Origin: Rhizobium sp. Q54
GTDB taxonomy: Bacteria; Pseudomonadota; Alphaproteobacteria; Rhizobiales; Aestuariivirgaceae
Reading direction: 5' to 3'
DNA length: 64,000 nucleotides
Assembly (NCBI GenBank): GCA_945889445.1
Contig: CAMDBX010000005.1
Location: 37,090-101,089 of the forward strand
The notes below the pieces were generated by a model. That model saw nothing but the letters and a program-made list of their open reading frames with translations, did not search any database and was not told the DNA's origin. Below are positions 17,824 through 25,646 of this stretch, in pieces. Numbering within the stretch: position 1 is the first letter of the stretch; each line of letters opens with the position of its first letter. Both the position numbers and the translations under genes were made by a program.

Positions 17824-18546
17824 TTAGTCTCTTGTTCGCGCCTCAGCGACCAGCCTCGCCGTCTCGACCTCGATCGCAGTTTCGAGTCGCGACTGAAATT
17901 CCTTGCGATGAAGGCCCGGTGGGATCACCTCCAGAAATGAGATGACGATCGTGCCCGGCTTGCGGAGGAACTGGCGTCGGGGCCAGTACAGGCCCGAATT
18001 CAATGCGAATGGAACGCAAGCCACACCCAGCTTGCCGTACAGCGCGGCGGCACCGGGCTTGTATTCCGGCGGATCACCGGGTGCCCGGCGCGTGCCTTCA
18101 GGCATGATGACCACCTGGCGTCCCATGGCGATGGCTCTCTCCGCCACTCCAACAAGCGTCCGCAGTGCCTGCGTGCCGGCGGAGCGTTCCACCGGGATCA
18201 TGCGAAACTTATGGATGAACCAGCCGAAGAAGGGGATGTATGTCAGCTCCTTCTTCAGCACCATTGCAGGGTCATCGAGCAATGGCAGGATGGCGAAGGT
18301 CTCCCAGAAGGATTGATGCTTGCCCGCCACGAGGCAGGCACCCTGAGGAATGTGCTGCTTCCCGCGAACTTCCATGTGAATCCCCGCAATAACGCGCAGC
18401 CAGAACAAGGACGACCTCGCCCACAGTTGCAAGGCGCGGATCGACCACTTCCGCGGGGTGAAATAAAACATGAAGCCCAGCAGCATGAACAGCGCCAGGT
18501 TTATGTAGAAGACAACGTTGAATACCGCTGAGCGAACGAAAATCAC
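17824..18546 (-). CDS. plsC: 1-acyl-sn-glycerol-3-phosphate acyltransferase
   Basis: PlsC adds the second acyl chain in phosphatidic acid synthesis at the inner membrane. The 240-residue frame has an N-terminal hydrophobic anchor, the acyltransferase box GKHQSFWETF (His-x4-Glu, the variant common in proteobacterial PlsC) near residue 76, FFGWFIHKFRMIPVER, and IMPEGTRRAPGD near residue 148. The GTG at 18546 overlaps the ftsX stop as GTGA; a much longer upstream extension in this frame runs against ftsX coding and is not used. Confidence 0.88.
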   Translation of the reverse strand: MIFVRSAVFNVVFYINLALFMLLGFMFYFTPRKWSIRALQLWARSSLFWLRVIAGIHMEVRGKQHIPQGACLVAGKHQSFWETFAILPLLDDPAMVLKKELTYIPFFGWFIHKFRMIPVERSAGTQALRTLVGVAERAIAMGRQVVIMPEGTRRAPGDPPEYKPGAAALYGKLGVACVPFALNSGLYWPRRQFLRKPGTIVISFLEVIPPGLHRKEFQSRLETAIEVETARLVAEARTRD

Positions 18547-19433
18547 GTGATGACCCCGAGGCGGCGGATCAGCGTCACGCGAGCGGTAATGAGGCAGATG
18601 AGCGTCGCAGCAATCGGAACGGCGAACAACAGCCCGTAGCTCCATATGGCAATGCTCGGAGTTGAGAACAGCAGGCCACGGCTTGCAGCTGCCACACCAC
18701 TTTCGCTGCCTCCGCCAAAGAGCCCCAGTAACAGGAAGGTGAACAAGCCGAGGCCGACACCGATGAAACCCGACAACAGACCGGTGCGCAGAAAGCGCCC
18801 GTCGATTTGTCGTGCAATGTAGCTGTCGCGCGCGCCCACGAGATGCAAAAGATCGACGATATGGCGGTTGGCCTGCAGCACGGCCCGTGTCGCGAATATT
18901 ACGATGGCAATCGCCGAGACTGAGATCAGAAGCAGAATCGCATAGGATACCGCCGACAGTGCACGCGCCATGCGGGTCAACTCCGATTCCCACTTCTGGT
19001 GCGTATCCAGCGTGGCACCCTTCACCTGAGAAAGAGCCTGCCCAAGGGCCGTGACATCCGGCGGGTTCTCCGTATCGGTGACCACACGGATGAGCCGTGG
19101 CACGGGCAGTCCCGCCAGGGATCGCGTTCCAAGCCATGGTTCCAGAAGCTTTTCACCTGCCTTCTCGTCGAGGATATCAACCTCGATGATTCCGGGGAAT
19201 GCCGCCGTGACTGCTCTCGCCTTCTCGACCTCCTGTGCAATGTCGGCGTCACGCACGACGCGCACCTGCACCGTCATCTCACGGGAAAGGCCGCTCGTCC
19301 AACTCGTCACTGCACGATCAACAAGAATCAGCGCGCCAATGGCGAGGCAGGCGAGATAGCACATCACTGCCATGGTAACGGTCAGCGAGGTCAACGAAGC
19401 AGCTGTCGCCGGTATGATGGCGCCGGGTCTCAT
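18543..19433 (-). CDS. ftsX: Cell-division ABC permease FtsX
   Basis: The 296-residue membrane protein has the FtsX layout: one N-terminal membrane helix (residues ~19-39), a periplasmic loop of about 130 residues with VDILDEKAGEKLLEPWLG, then three C-terminal helices beginning near SAVSYAILLLISVSAIAIVIFA and including VDLLHLVGARDSYIARQIDGRFL. With FtsE it regulates septal peptidoglycan hydrolysis. The start overlaps ftsE by four bases. Confidence 0.88.
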   Translation of the reverse strand: MRPGAIIPATAASLTSLTVTMAVMCYLACLAIGALILVDRAVTSWTSGLSREMTVQVRVVRDADIAQEVEKARAVTAAFPGIIEVDILDEKAGEKLLEPWLGTRSLAGLPVPRLIRVVTDTENPPDVTALGQALSQVKGATLDTHQKWESELTRMARALSAVSYAILLLISVSAIAIVIFATRAVLQANRHIVDLLHLVGARDSYIARQIDGRFLRTGLLSGFIGVGLGLFTFLLLGLFGGGSESGVAAASRGLLFSTPSIAIWSYGLLFAVPIAATLICLITARVTLIRRLGVIT

Positions 19434-20086
19434 TGCAGGTTCAGTGCCCCCTGCTCAAGGTGCAGAACCGGGCGCTCTGCCTGGCGGACGAGACCCTTGT
19501 CGTGTGTGGCGATCAGCATCGTGGTGCCAAGCCGATTAAGTTCGAGGAACAGGTGAAGCAGGCGCTTTGCCAGAAGGGGATCGACGTTTCCTGTCGGTTC
19601 GTCGGCAAGCAGCAATTGCGGCTTGGCGATCACGGCCCGAGCAATGGCAGCACGTTGCTTTTCGCCCCCCGAAAGAACCGGCGGCAGGTCCGATGACTTA
19701 TGTGCAAGTCCCACCCAGTCGAGGAGGTCCATCACGTCGAGCCGGTAAGACGACTCCGCCCTCCCTGCAACGCGCAGCGGCAGTGCCACGTTGTCGTAGG
19801 TCGAGAGGTGGTCCAGCAGACGGAACTCCTGAAAAACGACACCGATGCGACGGCGAATCGCCGGCAGCTTGCTGTGGCTGAGGCCGCCAACATCCTCGCC
19901 AAAGATGTGAAGCTTCCCCCGGGTTGGGCGTAGTGCCAGGAACAAAAGCTTGAGCAGCGACGACTTGCCAGCCCCCGAAGGGCCCGTCAGAAAGTAGAAA
20001 TCCCCCGGTCGGACGGAAAAGCTCACATCGCGCAGGATTTCCGGCCCATCGCCATATTTGAGACCAACGTTCTCAAGCCGCAGCAC
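19430..20086 (-). CDS. ftsE: Cell-division ABC ATPase FtsE
   Basis: The 218 residues contain Walker A (GPSGAGKSS, near residue 35), the Q-loop (VVFQEFRLLDHLSTYDNVALPL), signature LSGGEKQRAAIARA, Walker B LLLADEPTGNVD, and the H-loop ATHDKGL. The QEFRLLDHLSTYDNVALPLRVAG stretch is typical of FtsE. The GTG at 20086 is chosen because GAGGAGG lies eight to nine bases upstream and gives the usual length. A CtrA-type site lies about 50 bases upstream. Confidence 0.92.
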   Translation of the reverse strand: MLRLENVGLKYGDGPEILRDVSFSVRPGDFYFLTGPSGAGKSSLLKLLFLALRPTRGKLHIFGEDVGGLSHSKLPAIRRRIGVVFQEFRLLDHLSTYDNVALPLRVAGRAESSYRLDVMDLLDWVGLAHKSSDLPPVLSGGEKQRAAIARAVIAKPQLLLADEPTGNVDPLLAKRLLHLFLELNRLGTTMLIATHDKGLVRQAERPVLHLEQGALNLQ

Positions 20087-20132
20087 GGGCCAGGTCCTCC
20101 TCTCGATCAACCCTCTTTAAACCATCCGAGTT

Positions 20133-20147
20133 TTAACGAGGCATTAA
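20133..20147. promoter_or_regulatory. CtrA-type site between ftsE and the zinc-ribbon gene
   Basis: TTAA-CGAGGCA-TTAA, followed by CC, is an exact TTAA-N7-TTAA CtrA consensus. It lies between the divergent ftsE (start 20086) and the zinc-ribbon gene (start 20211), so it could control either or both. In alphaproteobacteria CtrA times cell-division and motility genes, which fits ftsEX. Confidence 0.6.
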
Positions 20148-20210
20148 CCACACCGGAGAATAAATGTAACCATAGCGCGCATTCACCTCTCAATTCGGTT
20201 GCCATTGCCC

Positions 20211-20918
20211 ATGATCGTTCGATGTCCTTCTTGCTCATCACGCCGCGACATTCCCGCACTTGAGCCCGCCAGTGGCGGGACCCTCGTCGATTGCGATGAC
20301 TGCGGGCATGACTGGATCGAAGGCATGGCTCTTCCGGCCGCTATCGGTCAGCGGTCACGCCAAGTGGCAGCCCCCGGACCAGCCTTGGCTTGGCCGACAG
20401 CCCACCAGATCATGCAGTTGGCCCGCGAGGCCCAGACTATGTTTCAGTTTCACCGTCGGACCCGCCGTTTGCGATTGGCGGCCTGGACAAGCCTTGCTGT
20501 ACTGGCATTAGCCCCTCTGGGTGGAGCGGCCACCTTTCCGGAGCAGGTCGTTGCGGTCTTTCCGGCTAGAGCTCGGGTCTATGGCATGGTGGGCCATGAC
20601 GTGAATATCTACGGACTCGAGATCCGGCAGGTCGATGTACAGAACCTCATCGTCGACGGGCGCAAAGTGATCGCCGTGAAGGGAGAACTCGCCAATGTCT
20701 CTGCCCAGGTCCGGAAGATTCCCTGGCTCAGATTCGGACTGCGCTCCGGCGACAATGCAGAGGTTTACCATTGGATGCTCGACACCGAAGTACGACCGCT
20801 GAAGCCGGGCGAGAGTACAAGCTTCGTCACCCGTCTTGCGTCCCCACCCGAGGCTGCAGCAAACATGGAAATTCGGTTTGCCCGCGCCGATGAAATCGGG
20901 TCAAATGCTTCTCCATGA
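20211..20918 (+). CDS. Zinc-ribbon (MJ0042-type) membrane protein, DUF3426-like
   Basis: This 235-residue protein opens with a zinc ribbon of two Cys-x2-Cys pairs (CPSC near residue 6 and CDDCGHDW near residue 29). After a polar stretch comes one membrane helix (LAAWTSLAVLALAPLGGAATF, ~residues 88-108) and a C-terminal beta-rich domain resembling DUF3426, with IVDGRKVIAVKGELANVS and VRPLKPGESTSFVTRL. Such genes are regular neighbours of ftsE in this group; function unknown. The stop overlaps the hpt start by four bases. Confidence 0.8.
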   Translation: MIVRCPSCSSRRDIPALEPASGGTLVDCDDCGHDWIEGMALPAAIGQRSRQVAAPGPALAWPTAHQIMQLAREAQTMFQFHRRTRRLRLAAWTSLAVLALAPLGGAATFPEQVVAVFPARARVYGMVGHDVNIYGLEIRQVDVQNLIVDGRKVIAVKGELANVSAQVRKIPWLRFGLRSGDNAEVYHWMLDTEVRPLKPGESTSFVTRLASPPEAAANMEIRFARADEIGSNASP

Positions 20919-21475
20919 GCGAACTGACCATTGACGGCCATCGCATCGGCGTTCTTTTCAGCGAGGCGGAGATTGCCGAACGCGTAAAGGCAATTGCGAC
21001 GGATATTGCCGCGCGGAAGCCGACCAATCTTCTCGTTGTCCCAATTCTCAAGGGAAGCTTTGTCTTTGCGGCGGATCTCATCCGCGCCATGCACCACGCG
21101 GGCCTGTCACCTGAAGTCGATTTCATGATCTTGTCGAGCTATCGCAAGTCAACGAAGTCGTCAGGGCAGGTCAATGTCCTGCGCGACATTGAAACGGATG
21201 TACGGGGCCGGGATGTTCTATTGATCGACGACATTCTCGAATCGGGACGAACCCTGGCGTTTGCCAAGGATCTTCTTGCGGCCCGCGGTGCGAGGGGCAC
21301 ATACACGGCCGTGCTCCTGAATAAGCCCGGTCACCTTGCGGCTCACATCACTGCGGATTTCGAGGGCTTCACCTGCCCTGATAAATTTGTCGTCGGATAT
21401 GGCATGGACATGGCTCACCAATTCCGTGAACTGCCCTTTGTCGGCCATGTAATTGCACAATCCGGCTCAGCCTAA
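20915..21475 (+). CDS. hpt: Hypoxanthine phosphoribosyltransferase
   Basis: The 186-residue enzyme salvages hypoxanthine or guanine to nucleotides. Visible are the flexible-loop precursor VPILKGSFVFAADLIRAM, the DFMILSSYRKSTKSSG loop, the PRPP-binding motif DVLLIDDILESGRTL near residue 105, and PDKFVVGYGMD near residue 150. Its 3' end overlaps the convergent small membrane gene by nine bases. Confidence 0.93.
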   Translation: MSELTIDGHRIGVLFSEAEIAERVKAIATDIAARKPTNLLVVPILKGSFVFAADLIRAMHHAGLSPEVDFMILSSYRKSTKSSGQVNVLRDIETDVRGRDVLLIDDILESGRTLAFAKDLLAARGARGTYTAVLLNKPGHLAAHITADFEGFTCPDKFVVGYGMDMAHQFRELPFVGHVIAQSGSA

Positions 21476-21667
21476 GCTGGCACCCAGCAGAAAGCCTGCC
21501 GCGGCAACCAGAACGCCGAGCAAGAAGCCCGTGAGCACGGAGAGGAAGTGACGGCTCGCTTCCAGTTCCATACGACTGTCACGCATGTGGGTGGCCGCGC
21601 GAATGGCAAAGGTTTCAAGGTCATCCCGTGGCAGGAGCCTGATTGAATTGACTGCTCGCTCTTCCAT
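21467..21667 (-). CDS. Small single-helix membrane protein at the end of the flagellar remnant
   Basis: This 66-residue frame has a polar N-terminal half (MEERAVNSIRLLPRDDL) and a C-terminal hydrophobic helix (FLSVLTGFLLGVLVAAAGFLLGASLG). It is not recognised. A longer form starting at 21739 would overlap the upstream gene. It is the last gene on the minus strand in the flagellar block, so a peripheral membrane role is possible, but its Shine-Dalgarno region is weak and the gene could be decaying. Confidence 0.5.
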   Translation of the reverse strand: MEERAVNSIRLLPRDDLETFAIRAATHMRDSRMELEASRHFLSVLTGFLLGVLVAAAGFLLGASLG

Positions 21668-21713
21668 GATGCTGTCCCGTTCCGGGACCAAGGAGCAAAC
21701 AGCATGCCACAGC

Positions 21714-22172
21714 TCACGTGAAAACGCCCAAGAGAACAAGAGCCAGAACCCCAGCTCCTGCGCAACCTGCGGCTAATCGGCCATGCCACCAGACTGGCTT
21801 GGCGTCGACCGGATCCCTTGACAACCGTAAAGCCCGGGTCTTGCCTTCGTCGCGTGGTTCAAACAGTTCCGGATGAAGGGAATCAGGCAGCAGTGGTTCC
21901 ACCACTCCATAGCCGCGCTCTTGACTGCTCTGCATGCCGGTCTGCCCGTACTTCCTAAGCAAATTGTCCCGCAAATGAGCGTGAAAAGGCGGCGGGATAT
22001 CCACTGTTCCCGTTCGATGCCTAACAACGAGTGCCTGAAGAAGCAGTGGGTCATCGGCCACCCGCATCAACTCCTCCATCGACGCGTCCGACCCCCGCGA
22101 CCTCGTGAGGGCTTTCCCCAAGTCCAGCATGAGATCGGACAGACGCGAATTTTGCGTGTCAGTCCGCTCCAC
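21714..22172 (-). CDS. Unrecognised protein with C-terminal membrane helix, flagellar block
   Basis: The 152-residue protein starts with GTG and overlaps the end of the FliL-like gene by 14 bases. Residues 1-125 are polar and helical at the start (MLDLGKALTRSRGSDASMEELM). Residues ~132-151 (LAAGCAGAGVLALVLLGVFT) form a single C-terminal membrane segment. No family is recognised. Position and tight overlap suggest co-transcription with the flagellar genes. Confidence 0.6.
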   Translation of the reverse strand: MERTDTQNSRLSDLMLDLGKALTRSRGSDASMEELMRVADDPLLLQALVVRHRTGTVDIPPPFHAHLRDNLLRKYGQTGMQSSQERGYGVVEPLLPDSLHPELFEPRDEGKTRALRLSRDPVDAKPVWWHGRLAAGCAGAGVLALVLLGVFT

Positions 22173-22638
22173 TCGCCCCGCCGATCCAATTGGTTCGAAT
22201 GTCTTCCTTTTTCACGAAGTTCAGTTGCTGGAATAGAACCTGCCGCACGATGCTCGCTCCCAATCGCCGGTTAGCCTCAGTCACGATGCTATCGGTAAGC
22301 CTGTCGAGATCTCCCGCCTTCAAGTGTCGAAAGTCGATCTCGGAGTTTGTGAACGCAACCCGGAAAACCGCATCCCTGATGTAAGGCATCGGATCAAGCT
22401 TGCTGTCGCCGAGCAGTGCTCGGTCGGCCGCAAACGAGAACTGCATAATGACATAACCAGACACATCTCCGCCCCTTATGATGGGGACGCTGGTGAGTTC
22501 GGATGTCAACTCCTCAACACCAAGGTCTTCTGCCTCAGCGGACGAATCCAATGCCGAACCACCGAGATAACTCGATGCGAACGTAGCGCCAGCCGTGACG
22601 AGAATGACCCAAACCCCAATTAACACAAGCTTGAGCAT
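22159..22638 (-). CDS. FliL-like membrane-anchored protein
   Basis: The 159 residues have an N-terminal membrane anchor (VLIGVWVILVTAGATFASSYL) followed by a periplasmic domain. That domain resembles FliL and related ring proteins: GYVIMQFSFAADRALLG, a DFRHLKAGDLDRL helix, and a terminal IVRQVLFQQLNFVKKEDIR strand. FliL proteins support stator function at the flagellar base. The family assignment rests on layout and position rather than clear motifs, so an unnamed rhizobial flagellar-cluster protein is the alternative. Confidence 0.55.
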   Translation of the reverse strand: MLKLVLIGVWVILVTAGATFASSYLGGSALDSSAEAEDLGVEELTSELTSVPIIRGGDVSGYVIMQFSFAADRALLGDSKLDPMPYIRDAVFRVAFTNSEIDFRHLKAGDLDRLTDSIVTEANRRLGASIVRQVLFQQLNFVKKEDIRTNWIGGASGAD

Positions 22639-22641
22639 GGG

Positions 22642-23013
22642 CTAGCGCCAGCGCTGGAGACCGGAGTCCCGAGAATAGGTTCCATCCGAATTCGCGTCTC
22701 TGAGGCTTCCAACGATGATATCGCTGACATCGCCTACGGCTGCGATATGATGCTTAAGAAGCTTAGCATTTGCTTGAAGAGCCTGAGAAAGAAGAACCAG
22801 TTGCGGTCGAATCTGGTCAACCGAAGTTCTGCTGGAGTCCCTCCGTTGTGCTGCCATCAGCTCGCGCAGGGCCTGATTCTTTCGATCTGTATAGCCGGCG
22901 TGTGAGATGATATCTTGGCGTAGCAGGGCAGAATTCTCATTTTCCACAGCCTCGACAAGCTTTGTGATCGCGAGACCTAGAGCGGAGTTGGCATCACTTA
23001 TCCGAGCCACCAT
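22642..23013 (-). CDS. FlgN-like flagellar export chaperone
   Basis: This 123-residue helical protein has the FlgN-type pattern KLVEAVENENSALLRQDIISHAGYTDRKNQALRELM, followed by a second amphipathic helix (QLVLLSQALQANAKLLKHHI). FlgN chaperones hook-filament junction proteins FlgK and FlgL to the export gate. It lies between the FlgJ-like and FliL-like genes, with short gaps. The flgK and flgL genes are absent here. Confidence 0.6.
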   Translation of the reverse strand: MVARISDANSALGLAITKLVEAVENENSALLRQDIISHAGYTDRKNQALRELMAAQRRDSSRTSVDQIRPQLVLLSQALQANAKLLKHHIAAVGDVSDIIVGSLRDANSDGTYSRDSGLQRWR

Positions 23014-23016
23014 GAT

Positions 23017-23520
23017 TTAACCCCTGAAAGTGCTGATCGTGTCCTTGGAGAAGTAGGGCCATTGGGCTTCTCGGCGCAAAGATGATTCATCGCCATTCAC
23101 CGACTTTGCAATTCCGATGCCACCGCTTTCCGAATAGACAACGGCAAGCTGGTCCGCTGCCATCGAACGCCAGACACCCGCTGATGGCCCTCCACCAAAA
23201 GATCCGGTCTCCTCGCCCGGCAGGAGTGCTTCGAAGAGATTTCGAAGCACCAATCGCTCAAATCCTTGATAGGCTGATTCCCTCCCATCAGGTTGCTGCG
23301 CCAAGCTTGAAGATGCACGCGGCAGGATTGATGGTACAAGCTCCACCAAGGCCTCTCTGGAGTTCGACTTTGGAGCCTGCAGATTTTCAAACGCCGAAGC
23401 GAACTGACCCCCTGTACTCTCTCCCACCGAGCTCAACTTCGCAGTTGCAGCGCTGCGTCGAGCCGGATCCGCATTCCGCATTACGTCGACAACGAGGTCG
23501 GATGGTAGGCTTACAGCCAT
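23017..23520 (-). CDS. FlgJ-type rod-binding protein
   Basis: The 167-residue protein carries the rod-binding domain of FlgJ without a muramidase domain, as is usual in alphaproteobacteria. Signature residues are FERLVLRNLFEALLPGEETGSFGGGPSAGVWRSMAADQLA followed by GGIGIAKSV. It would cap the growing flagellar rod in the periplasm. The start at 23520 has CGGGAG eight bases upstream. Confidence 0.75.
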   Translation of the reverse strand: MAVSLPSDLVVDVMRNADPARRSAATAKLSSVGESTGGQFASAFENLQAPKSNSREALVELVPSILPRASSSLAQQPDGRESAYQGFERLVLRNLFEALLPGEETGSFGGGPSAGVWRSMAADQLAVVYSESGGIGIAKSVNGDESSLRREAQWPYFSKDTISTFRG

Positions 23521-23544
23521 ATGCTGACTCCCGAGTTGCGTTCA

Positions 23545-23949
23545 TTACAACATGCCATGCTTGCCCGTGGCTTTTCTGTGCATGCCGATTGAAGCTTCCA
23601 GAGCCTCCCCTTCCATCGCCTTGCGCTCATCAGTCACTCTTACTTGTTCTGCCCGGCGCGTGAGGACTTCTTGACGAAGACGAACGTTCAGAAGAGTGCG
23701 ATTGTGCTCCGCAATCTCCACCTCAACACTCTTCACGGCAACGCCGATATCCATCAGTCGACGCATCGTTGCGGCATATAGCACGAGCCCCGCCCCGCCG
23801 TCGCGATCGAGCGATGACAATATGCCAGCTCTTGTGTGCTCCAACTGTGAAAGTCGATGAGTTCCAGAAATGAGCTTGGCTTCGAGCAGGCGGGCCAATT
23901 CCCTTTGGGTTCGTGCCAGCCGCAAGAGCCGATCTTGTTCATCTCGCAA
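23545..23949 (-). CDS. FliJ-like coiled-coil flagellar protein
   Basis: The 134-residue protein is almost wholly helical and charged, with heptad-like stretches (RLLRLARTQRELARLLEAKLISG; VAVKSVEVEIAEHNRTLLNVRLRQEVLTRRAEQVRVTDERKAME), like FliJ export-apparatus proteins. TTG at 23949 is proposed as the start because GGAGG lies six bases upstream; ATG at 23982 would overlap fliR by 44 bases. Its position directly after fliR supports the flagellar assignment. Confidence 0.6.
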   Translation of the reverse strand: MRDEQDRLLRLARTQRELARLLEAKLISGTHRLSQLEHTRAGILSSLDRDGGAGLVLYAATMRRLMDIGVAVKSVEVEIAEHNRTLLNVRLRQEVLTRRAEQVRVTDERKAMEGEALEASIGMHRKATGKHGML

Positions 23950-24706
23950 AGCCACCCTCCACCAACCATGATCGATATGCATCCATGAACAGAATTCCCC
24001 AGTCCATCCATATGAGATAGAGCAAGAGGAATCCTCCCAGCATCACGAGCCCGGTGGTGCTGTGATACATGGAAACCTGTGGTGCGAACCGGTTTCCCAT
24101 GCCCAAGGCGAAGTTTACGATAACGCCATAAAGCAGGAACGGCGCTGCCAACCGGAGTGCTAACAGCCACGTCTCGCTGAGCGTCATGAGCAGGCTTGCA
24201 ACAAATACCTCGGTTCTGAGCGTGCCGCCCAGTGGCATCACGGTGTAGGAATCGATCACTGCCTTCAGAAGCTCTATGTGAAGCCCCGAGACAAAAACCA
24301 AGGTAACCGCTGCTGTTGAAGTCAATGTGGAAAGAGGTGATCCAGTGTCAGCTTCCTCGAGTGGGATGCCAGGTATTCCCGTCAAGCCAATGAAGTTGGA
24401 GATCGCCGTTGCAGAAAACTGCAACGCGAGGAAAAAGCAGCGCGCCAGGAGACCAATGAGAGTTCCCGATGCCAATTCCCCGAGGAGGAGAAAAGCATGC
24501 TTTTCGCGTGGAATCGCTTCAAGATCGCGGAGGATGCCTGGAAGAACCAACGGCGACAGTGCGGCAGTCACTGCAAGGGCTGTGAAAAGCCTAACTTGAA
24601 CCGGCACCCGTGGGCTAGAGAAACCCGGTGCGATAATCATGCACCCACCAATCCGACAGAACATCAGGGCTAGACTGAAGATCAGAGTTTCGGGCGCGCC
24701 ATTCAT
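23939..24706 (-). CDS. fliR: Flagellar export-gate protein FliR
   Basis: This 255-residue protein has six hydrophobic segments in the FliR pattern, with FCRIGGCMIIAPGFSSPRVPVQVRLFTALAVTAALSP at the N-terminus, FSATAISNFIGLTGIPG in the middle and APFLLYGVIVNFALGMGNRFAPQVSMY toward the end. FliR forms the export gate with FliP and FliQ. Its start overlaps the stop of the upstream chimeric gene by ATGA, the arrangement seen between flhA and fliR in rhizobia. FliQ and nearly all of flhA are missing upstream. Confidence 0.9.
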   Translation of the reverse strand: MNGAPETLIFSLALMFCRIGGCMIIAPGFSSPRVPVQVRLFTALAVTAALSPLVLPGILRDLEAIPREKHAFLLLGELASGTLIGLLARCFFLALQFSATAISNFIGLTGIPGIPLEEADTGSPLSTLTSTAAVTLVFVSGLHIELLKAVIDSYTVMPLGGTLRTEVFVASLLMTLSETWLLALRLAAPFLLYGVIVNFALGMGNRFAPQVSMYHSTTGLVMLGGFLLLYLIWMDWGILFMDAYRSWLVEGGFAR

Positions 24707-25371
24707 GACAGAGATGCAATAACTTCAATTCTCACGCCGCGCGATATTTCGATGTGGGAGAGCACAGGCAGGGCAGGAAAAAGCCGATCAACGATCATGC
24801 GCACATAGGGTCGCGCTTCTGGTGCTGTAACAAGTACGAACTGGTCTCCGCGATCGATCATTGGCTTTGCGGCAGTTGTCAAATCGGTTGCAAACTGTTC
24901 GATTATGCGGCGTTCGCGCCGCGGCAGCACAAGCGTGCGGCCTCCCACCTCCGGATCGCGGCCGTCGTTGAAAACACGCAGGTCACCGAGATCGGTCGAC
25001 TTCGGGGCGGGCGCGGCGCGGCGACGAATCGCGCCGATGCGGGCAATGATCTCCCGGGCATGAACGGGCTTTCGCACCACGTCGTCGACACCCGCTGCAA
25101 AGAGCTTGAGTGTCGATTCGAGCCCGATCGAATCATTCAGCGCAATGGCTGGTGCTTCGGTTCGTGTCTTGATGGCGCGCGCCATCGTCTCACGCTGCAA
25201 GAAGTCACCGAGGATGAACGCCTCAACGGCGGCGAGGTCCGGGCCACTGGTGGAGTGGAACCAGCTGTTGAAGTCGGTCGGCGTGAAGCTCGCAGCGGAA
25301 ATTCCCTCCCGGCTGAAGCTGCTGCGATAAGCCTCCGTAACTTCGCTGCGGTCATCGACAAGAATGATCAT
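24703..25371 (-). CDS. Chimeric ORF: FtcR/Rem-like regulator N-terminus fused to FlhA C-terminus
   Basis: Residues 1-~158 resemble the rhizobial flagellar master regulator FtcR/Rem: a receiver-like domain (MIILVDDRSEVTEAYRSSFSREGI), GVDDVVRKPVHAREI, and then LRVFNDGRDPEVGGRTLVLPRRERRIIE, the first turn of the winged helix. Residues ~156-222 instead match the end of FlhA (RGDQFVLVTAPEARPYVRMIV, LPVLSHIEISRG). The DNA-binding domain is therefore lost, and FlhA lacks its membrane part. The frame is intact and overlaps fliR by ATGA. In relatives, ftcR/rem, flgE, flgK, flgL, flaF, flbT, flgD, fliQ and flhA lie in this order before fliR, so a single deletion explains the fusion. Confidence 0.8.
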   Translation of the reverse strand: MIILVDDRSEVTEAYRSSFSREGISAASFTPTDFNSWFHSTSGPDLAAVEAFILGDFLQRETMARAIKTRTEAPAIALNDSIGLESTLKLFAAGVDDVVRKPVHAREIIARIGAIRRRAAPAPKSTDLGDLRVFNDGRDPEVGGRTLVLPRRERRIIEQFATDLTTAAKPMIDRGDQFVLVTAPEARPYVRMIVDRLFPALPVLSHIEISRGVRIEVIASLS

Positions 25372-25452
25372 GGTGGCAGTCTGCTTTCCAGAGTTGTTCA
25401 GCGCGCCGTTCTGACACGCTGGCGTTGCAGACGCAGTTTCGAGAATAGGGCG

Positions 25453-25467
25453 TTAATAAACAGTTAA
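25453..25467. promoter_or_regulatory. CtrA-type site upstream of the FtcR-like gene
   Basis: TTAA-TAAACAG-TTAA is an exact TTAA-N7-TTAA match 82 bases before the start of the chimeric gene. CtrA controls motility regulators in several alphaproteobacteria, so the original ftcR promoter region appears retained. Confidence 0.55.
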
Positions 25468-25646
25468 AATTCAGTATTATCATCGACTTAGACTTGATAT
25501 AATCTTCATTTCATTTGCTTTTATTCAACTATGTGAGCTCTAATACTTCAGATTGATAATTGTGTTCCTGATAAAGGCATATATACTTGGTGAAAGCTGC
25601 TCCACCGATGTACGTGAGTAAATCGCAATTTTACGAAAATACACTC

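Noticed and set aside
18300..18330. PlsC His-x4-Glu in place of His-x4-Asp as an inactivating change
   Set aside because: The KHQSxWET form is common in proteobacterial PlsC enzymes, so this is a family variant rather than a lesion.
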